This document shows positions 59,612 through 64,000 of a DNA stretch of 64,000 nucleotides, in pieces. How positions within the stretch are numbered: position 1 is the first letter of the stretch; the number at the start of each line of letters is the position of its first letter. Source of the stretch: an uncultured Muribaculaceae bacterium (GTDB lineage Bacteria; Bacteroidota; Bacteroidia; Bacteroidales; Muribaculaceae); contig CAJTPZ010000001.1 of assembly GCA_910578395.1 (NCBI GenBank), positions 186,001 through 250,000 on the forward strand, in the 5' to 3' direction. The notes under the pieces are model-generated. The model was not told the origin of the DNA and did not search any database. It saw only the letters and a program-made list of their open reading frames with translations. The position numbers and the translations under genes are program-made.

Positions 59612-60745
59612 ATGGATAGCAAAATCAGAACTGAATTCAAAAACCGCTTCGGCGCCGACGGCATCCGCTATGCATCATCAGGACGCATCAACCTTATCGG
59701 CGAGCACACCGACTACAACGGTGGATTTGTATTTCCCGGAGCCATTGACAAATATATCGAGGCAGAAATAAAACCAAACGGACTCGGCGTAGTGCGTGTC
59801 TATTCGGTAGATATTGACGAATATGTCGAATTTGGCCTCAAGGAAGAGGACGCACCCTCACAACAGTGGGCCCGCTACATTTTCGGCGTATGCCGCGAAA
59901 TCCAGAAACGCGGCGGCAAGGTCGAAGGATTCGACGCCGTATTTGCCGGCAATGTGCCGCTCGGCGCAGGACTGTCATCATCGGCAGCACTTGAAAGCTG
60001 CTTTGCATTTGCCCTCAATGATCTTTTCAACGACAACAAGATCGAAAAATTCGAGCTTGCACGCATCGGACAAAGCACTGAGCACAACTACTGTGGCGTC
60101 AACTGCGGCATCATGGACCAGTTTGCTTCGATCTTCGGCAAGAAAGGCCACCTCATGCGCCTCGACTGCCGCTCCAGCGAATTCGAGTACTTCCCCTTTG
60201 ATCCTGTAGGCTACAAACTTGTGCTTATCGACTCGGTTGTAAAGCATGAGCTCGTCGATTCTCCCTACAACAAACGTCGCGAGTCATGTGAACGCGTAGC
60301 CGCCAAACTTGGAATCGAGACTCTCCGTGACGCGTCTATGGAGATGCTTGAGTCAATAAAAGATCAGATCAGCGCAGAAGACTACAACCGCGCTAAATTT
60401 GTAATCGGTGAGAAACAGCGTGTGCTTGATGTGTGCGACGCACTCAACAGCGGCGACTATGAGACCGTAGGCAAACGCATGTATGAGACACATCACGGTC
60501 TTTCTGCCGACTATGAAGTATCCTGCGAAGAACTCGACTTCCTCAACGACATCGCCAAAGAGTGCGGAGTGACCGGCTCGCGCATCATGGGAGGCGGCTT
60601 CGGCGGATGCACCATCAATCTTGTCAAGGATGAGCTCTATGACGGATTTATCGCTACCGCACGCGAAAAATTCGCAGCCAGATATGGTCACGAACCTCGC
60701 GTCTACGACGTAGTGATCAGCGACGGCGCACACCGCATCGGTTAA
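59612..60745 (+). CDS. galK: Galactokinase
   Basis: 377 residues from ATG at 59612 (MDSKIRTEFKNRFG). GHMP motifs: GRINLIGEHTDYNGG (galactose-binding), PLGAGLSSSAALE (ATP loop) and GGGFGGCTINL. First step of the Leloir pathway. Followed by galM 30 bases downstream and by a nucleotidyltransferase, making a galactose-use operon. Frame open upstream to 59528 through the promoter, which is not used. Confidence 0.95.
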   Translation: MDSKIRTEFKNRFGADGIRYASSGRINLIGEHTDYNGGFVFPGAIDKYIEAEIKPNGLGVVRVYSVDIDEYVEFGLKEEDAPSQQWARYIFGVCREIQKRGGKVEGFDAVFAGNVPLGAGLSSSAALESCFAFALNDLFNDNKIEKFELARIGQSTEHNYCGVNCGIMDQFASIFGKKGHLMRLDCRSSEFEYFPFDPVGYKLVLIDSVVKHELVDSPYNKRRESCERVAAKLGIETLRDASMEMLESIKDQISAEDYNRAKFVIGEKQRVLDVCDALNSGDYETVGKRMYETHHGLSADYEVSCEELDFLNDIAKECGVTGSRIMGGGFGGCTINLVKDELYDGFIATAREKFAARYGHEPRVYDVVISDGAHRIG

Positions 60746-60775
60746 AAAACCATCTCCTCTCTAACACAAAATGTC

Positions 60776-61822
60776 ATGGCAGTAAAAATAGAAAAATTTG
60801 CCTCGGAACACGGGGAAATAACACTTGCCACAATCACAAACTCCAAGGGCGCGAGCGTAGTGCTCAGCTCCCTTGGTGCCGGGGTGACAGCAATAAATGT
60901 GTCCGACTCGGCCGGCAATATCGTCAACGTGGTTACCACTTATGCTGATCCTGCCGATTTCATGTCCGACGGTCCTTGTGCAGGAAAGACCCCCGGACGT
61001 TATGCCAACCGCATCGCCAACGCTACTTTCCAGATCGACGGAAAAGAATACAGGCTTAAAGCCACAAACGGCCCGCACCATCTGCATGGAGGACCTACAG
61101 GTTTCCAGAACCGTATATGGGACGTATGCGTCGAAGATGACGAAACGGTCGCGTTCTCCCGCATAAGCCCCGACGGAGAGGAAGGCTATCCAGGCACACT
61201 CGACACACGCGTCGCCTATACATGGAACGACGACAACGCTCTTACCATCCATTACACAGGCGTGACCGACGCTCCTACGATCCTTAACCTCACCAACCAC
61301 ACCTACTTCAATCTGGCCGGTGAGAACAGCGGCGACATACTCGACCATGAGCTCCGTCTCGCTTGTTCGCGCTGGTTGCCCACCGATGCCGGGCAGATAC
61401 CCACCGGCGAGATAGCGTCGGTCGAAGGAACCCCGATGGATTTCACTGCCACAAAAGCGATAGGCCGCGACATTAACGACGACTTTGAGGCGCTGCATAT
61501 CGGAAAAGGCTACGACCATTGTTTTGTGGCTGACAACTGGGTGCCGGGACGTCTCGCTCCTATCGCATGGCTCCGTGACCCGAAAACCGGACGCGAACTT
61601 ACAATCTCCACCACACAGCCTGCCGTACAGCTCTACACGGCCAACTGGTTCGGAGGAGAGACTCCACTCAATCCAGAGGGACGTCCTTATCAGAATCGCG
61701 AGGGTGTAGCACTTGAGTGCCAGCATTTCCCCGACAGCCCAAATCATCAGAACTTCCCTTTGACAGTGCTGCGTGAAGGCGAAGTATTCGACGAAACAAT
61801 CGTCTTCAGTTTCAAAGCCTGA
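60776..61822 (+). CDS. galM: Aldose 1-epimerase (galactose mutarotase)
   Basis: 348 residues. Conserved residues: PGRYANRIANATF, GPHHLHGGPTGFQNRIW (catalytic His region), TNHTYFNLAG (second His), and the general base Glu in VALECQHFPDSPNH. Interconverts anomers of galactose ahead of GalK. No signal peptide is seen, so it is cytoplasmic. Confidence 0.95.
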   Translation: MAVKIEKFASEHGEITLATITNSKGASVVLSSLGAGVTAINVSDSAGNIVNVVTTYADPADFMSDGPCAGKTPGRYANRIANATFQIDGKEYRLKATNGPHHLHGGPTGFQNRIWDVCVEDDETVAFSRISPDGEEGYPGTLDTRVAYTWNDDNALTIHYTGVTDAPTILNLTNHTYFNLAGENSGDILDHELRLACSRWLPTDAGQIPTGEIASVEGTPMDFTATKAIGRDINDDFEALHIGKGYDHCFVADNWVPGRLAPIAWLRDPKTGRELTISTTQPAVQLYTANWFGGETPLNPEGRPYQNREGVALECQHFPDSPNHQNFPLTVLREGEVFDETIVFSFKA

Positions 61823-61854
61823 AGATTTACAATAAGTATCGCAATCAACCAACG

Positions 61855-62760
61855 ATGAAACCTACACTCTTTGTGCTGGCAGCCGGAATGGGCAGCCGCT
61901 ACGGAGGTCTTAAGCAGCTCGACGCGCTCGGCCCTTCCGGTGAGACTATCATGGACTATTCGATCTACGACGCTATCAAAGCCGGATTCGGCAAGATCGT
62001 GTTTGTGATCCGCAAAGACTTCGAACAGGACTTCCGTGAGAAAGTTCTCGGAAAATATGAAGGTCATATCCCTGTAGAGGTTGTATTTCAGGCCACAACC
62101 GACCTTCCTGAAGGTTACACATGTCCGGCCGACCGCACCAAGCCATGGGGCACTAACCATGCTGTACTAATGGGCAAAAGCGTTATCAAGGAACCTTTCG
62201 CTGTAATCAACGCCGATGACTTCTACGGCCGGAACGCATTTGAGGTTATCGCCAAAGAGCTCTCACGCGAACACACAGCCCCCGGCGACTACTGCATGGT
62301 AGGATTCAGGGTAGGCAACACAATGACCGAGAACGGCTCTGTGGCACGAGGTGTCTGCTCAACTAAAGACGGTCTGCTCACATCGGTCGTGGAACGCACA
62401 GCCATATCCTACAATCCCGATCACGAGATTGTCTTCACCGACGAGAACGGCGAGGAGCAGAAACTCGATCCCATGACTCCGGTTTCTATGAACCTCTGGG
62501 GATTTACACCCGAATACTTTGAATACTCAGAAAACGAGTTCAAGAAATTTCTGGATGCCAACCTCGACAAACCCAAAGCCGAATTCTTCATACCGCTTGT
62601 AATCGACACTCTCATCAACAGCGGAAAGGCCACGGTAAAAGTCCTCGACACCGACAGCAAATGGTTTGGTGTGACCTATGCCGCTGACCGCCCCGCAGTC
62701 GTTGAAAAATTTGCCGAACTGACAGAACAGGGCGTCTATCCGTCGCCTCTATTCGCATAA
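61855..62760 (+). CDS. Sugar-phosphate nucleotidyltransferase
   Basis: 301 residues. Starts with the nucleotidyltransferase signature VLAAGMGSRYGGLKQ; the metal-binding INADDFYG follows. Similar enzymes sit next to galK in related genomes. It may make a UDP- or other NDP-sugar needed after galactokinase, but neither galT nor galE is adjacent and the product is unknown. 32 bases after galM. Confidence 0.85.
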   Translation: MKPTLFVLAAGMGSRYGGLKQLDALGPSGETIMDYSIYDAIKAGFGKIVFVIRKDFEQDFREKVLGKYEGHIPVEVVFQATTDLPEGYTCPADRTKPWGTNHAVLMGKSVIKEPFAVINADDFYGRNAFEVIAKELSREHTAPGDYCMVGFRVGNTMTENGSVARGVCSTKDGLLTSVVERTAISYNPDHEIVFTDENGEEQKLDPMTPVSMNLWGFTPEYFEYSENEFKKFLDANLDKPKAEFFIPLVIDTLINSGKATVKVLDTDSKWFGVTYAADRPAVVEKFAELTEQGVYPSPLFA

Positions 62761-62785
62761 CAAGCCTACAAAAACATTCAGAGCA

Positions 62786-63163
62786 ATGACCAACGAAGAA
62801 ATGCAGCGGATCAAAAACGCTACCGACGGACTTCCTGCCTATGAGTACATCGCAAACAACATTGATACAATCGATACTGATACTCTCGGCGTGGTCACCG
62901 ATCTGCTAATGCAGACCGACCTGAACGGACAGTTTTGCGTAAGCGCGGCACGCTACCTCAGCACAATCGACGCATCACGTTTCGCCGATACGATCGACAA
63001 ACTCGTAAAAGGCGCGATCGACCGGGACAAAGAGCGCCGCTACATCGGCGACCTGCTCGAAAGTCTGTGGGGTAAAGACTATGCAGAACGCGCACAGAGC
63101 CTGATAAGCTCCGATGACAACTTCCGCCGCATCTACAAACGCGTCTTTCCCGACCGCCTCTGA
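62786..63163 (+). CDS. Hypothetical helical protein
   Basis: 125 residues, acidic and helical, without signal peptide or membrane segment. No motif I recognise. Repeated patterns of helix pairs (LGVVTDLLMQTDLNGQFCVS, ASRFADTIDKLVKGAID) might suggest a HEAT-like fold, but this is weak. Spacing of 25 bases from the nucleotidyltransferase and 20 to the next gene suggests the same transcript. Confidence 0.7.
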   Translation: MTNEEMQRIKNATDGLPAYEYIANNIDTIDTDTLGVVTDLLMQTDLNGQFCVSAARYLSTIDASRFADTIDKLVKGAIDRDKERRYIGDLLESLWGKDYAERAQSLISSDDNFRRIYKRVFPDRL

Positions 63164-63183
63164 ATACCATCCACTGCCAAGAA

Positions 63184-64000
63184 ATGAATATCCTCAAGCG
63201 ATTCGGATTTCTATGCCTCACTGTCACCGCACTGTCGGCCTGCACGGGAGGCTCGTCAGAAAAATCCGATAACGCCGAAACAACCGACATGACTACTCCA
63301 CAGTCCAATTCTACTGCATCAGACGGCAAAGACATACTTGTCGACATCAAAACTACACTCGGCGACATCCAGGTGCGTCTCTTCGGCGACACACCGGGAC
63401 ATCGCGACAACTTCGCCAAACTTGCCGGAGAGGGTTACTACAACGGCACCCTGTTTCATCGCGTGATAAACGACTTCATGGTACAGGCCGGCGACCCCGA
63501 CAGCCGCAACGCCCCTAAAGACAAAATGCTCGGCGAGGGAGATCCAGGCTACACTCTGGAGGCAGAGATTGATTATCCGAAACACTATCACAAGCGCGGC
63601 GCTCTTGCCGCAGCACGCACCGGCGACAATATCAATCCCGAGCGTCGTTCATCGGGCTCGCAATTCTACATTGTCACCGGAAAAGTGTTCAACGACTCAA
63701 CTCTCAGCCAACTGGAGCGCAACATGCAGATGCAGCAGATAAACACAATCTTCCAGCAGCTTGCACAGCAGCAAAACGAGAAGATCAAGGATCTGCGGCG
63801 TAACCGCGACCAGGCCGGACTGCAGAAACTTCAGGAAGAGCTCATAGCCAAGGCCGAGAAACAGGCCGCTGAAAATCCCGCCACACTGTCGGCCGATGCC
63901 CGCAAGGACTACACCACTGTCGGAGGAACCCCGCATCTCGACGGAGCCTACACAGTGTTCGGAGAAGTCACCAAAGGCATGGACGTTGTCGACAAGATCC
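63184..64000 (+). CDS. Cyclophilin-type peptidyl-prolyl isomerase lipoprotein, cut by the window end
   Basis: At least 272 residues are visible. Lipoprotein signal with LSAC (Cys20). The cyclophilin fold shows LFHRVINDFMVQAGDP (active-site Arg and Phe) and SGSQFYIVTG. Between the latter and GAYTVFGEVTKGMDVVD is a highly charged, Gln-rich insertion of about 65 residues (LERNMQMQQINTIFQQLAQQ) that should be coiled coil. Probable periplasmic or surface chaperone. The 3' end lies outside. Confidence 0.9.
   Translation, partial: MNILKRFGFLCLTVTALSACTGGSSEKSDNAETTDMTTPQSNSTASDGKDILVDIKTTLGDIQVRLFGDTPGHRDNFAKLAGEGYYNGTLFHRVINDFMVQAGDPDSRNAPKDKMLGEGDPGYTLEAEIDYPKHYHKRGALAAARTGDNINPERRSSGSQFYIVTGKVFNDSTLSQLERNMQMQQINTIFQQLAQQQNEKIKDLRRNRDQAGLQKLQEELIAKAEKQAAENPATLSADARKDYTTVGGTPHLDGAYTVFGEVTKGMDVVDKI

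Noticed and set aside
60761..61852. Long open frame of 363 codons on the minus strand opposite galM
   Set aside because: galM on the plus strand has all family motifs, and the antisense frame shows no recognisable domain; it mirrors the codon pattern of galM.

Overview
The window is a contiguous 64 kb piece of a chromosome from a member of the Bacteroidota, most likely order Bacteroidales. Direct signs are promoters of the Bacteroidota type (TAnnTTTG as the -7 element, often with TTTG or ATTG further upstream), almost no Shine-Dalgarno sequences, a short primary sigma factor without region 1.1, a GldE-type CBS protein, and a riboswitch-controlled BtuB/BtuG/BtuF-like vitamin B12 locus. The family cannot be fixed from the sequence alone; Muribaculaceae is a guess. 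Coding density is high. I see no insertion sequence, prophage, CRISPR array or rRNA. Both edge genes (rseP on the left, a cyclophilin lipoprotein on the right) are cut by the window.

Left part (1-13.1 kb): rseP and dxr run leftwards, with an outer-membrane phospholipase A divergent from dxr. Then come HU, a 29-residue basic protein, a GC-rich potentially structured leader, RNase G, and lipA-lipB. A two-component pair (NtrB/NtrY-like kinase and NtrC-like regulator with GAFTGA loop) lies divergent to an FtsX/MacB-type ABC exporter (permease plus ATPase). Between them is a good candidate sigma-54 promoter (10011-10025) with a dyad about 89 bases upstream of the predicted start, which looks like a self-contained sigma-54 circuit.

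13.1-24.9 kb: a leftward, tightly overlapping set hisG-hisD-hisCB-rpoN-PAP2-like-purE contains the sigma-54 gene itself and an unusual in-frame fusion of histidinol-phosphate aminotransferase with imidazoleglycerol-phosphate dehydratase. Upstream lie a family M49 peptidase lipoprotein, a GT9 glycosyltransferase, rpmH (L34) and a GH3-family enzyme.

24.9-41.6 kb: class II (B12-dependent) ribonucleotide reductase, tRNA-Gln, DIP1984 and DUF1232 proteins, class I fumarase followed by a coupled GT2-pyrC-kinase-gldE operon, tRNA-His, an L-cysteine desulfidase-like gene, and the btuB-btuG-btuF operon behind a cobalamin riboswitch.

41.6-64 kb: a PlpD-like patatin/beta-barrel protein; the obgE-metA-U32-ygiQ set; a probable small RNA with its own promoter and terminator (about 50042-50152); a small membrane protein overlapping dxs; dxs-trkA-trkH; a NatAB-like ABC exporter with a phosphodiesterase; rpoD; and galK-galM-nucleotidyltransferase-hypothetical-cyclophilin.

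The most noteworthy items are the sigma-54 circuit, the HisC-IGPD fusion, the candidate small RNA, the possible structured rng leader, and a recurring TTTG/ATTG 11-13 bases upstream of the -7 element at about half of the recognisable promoters.
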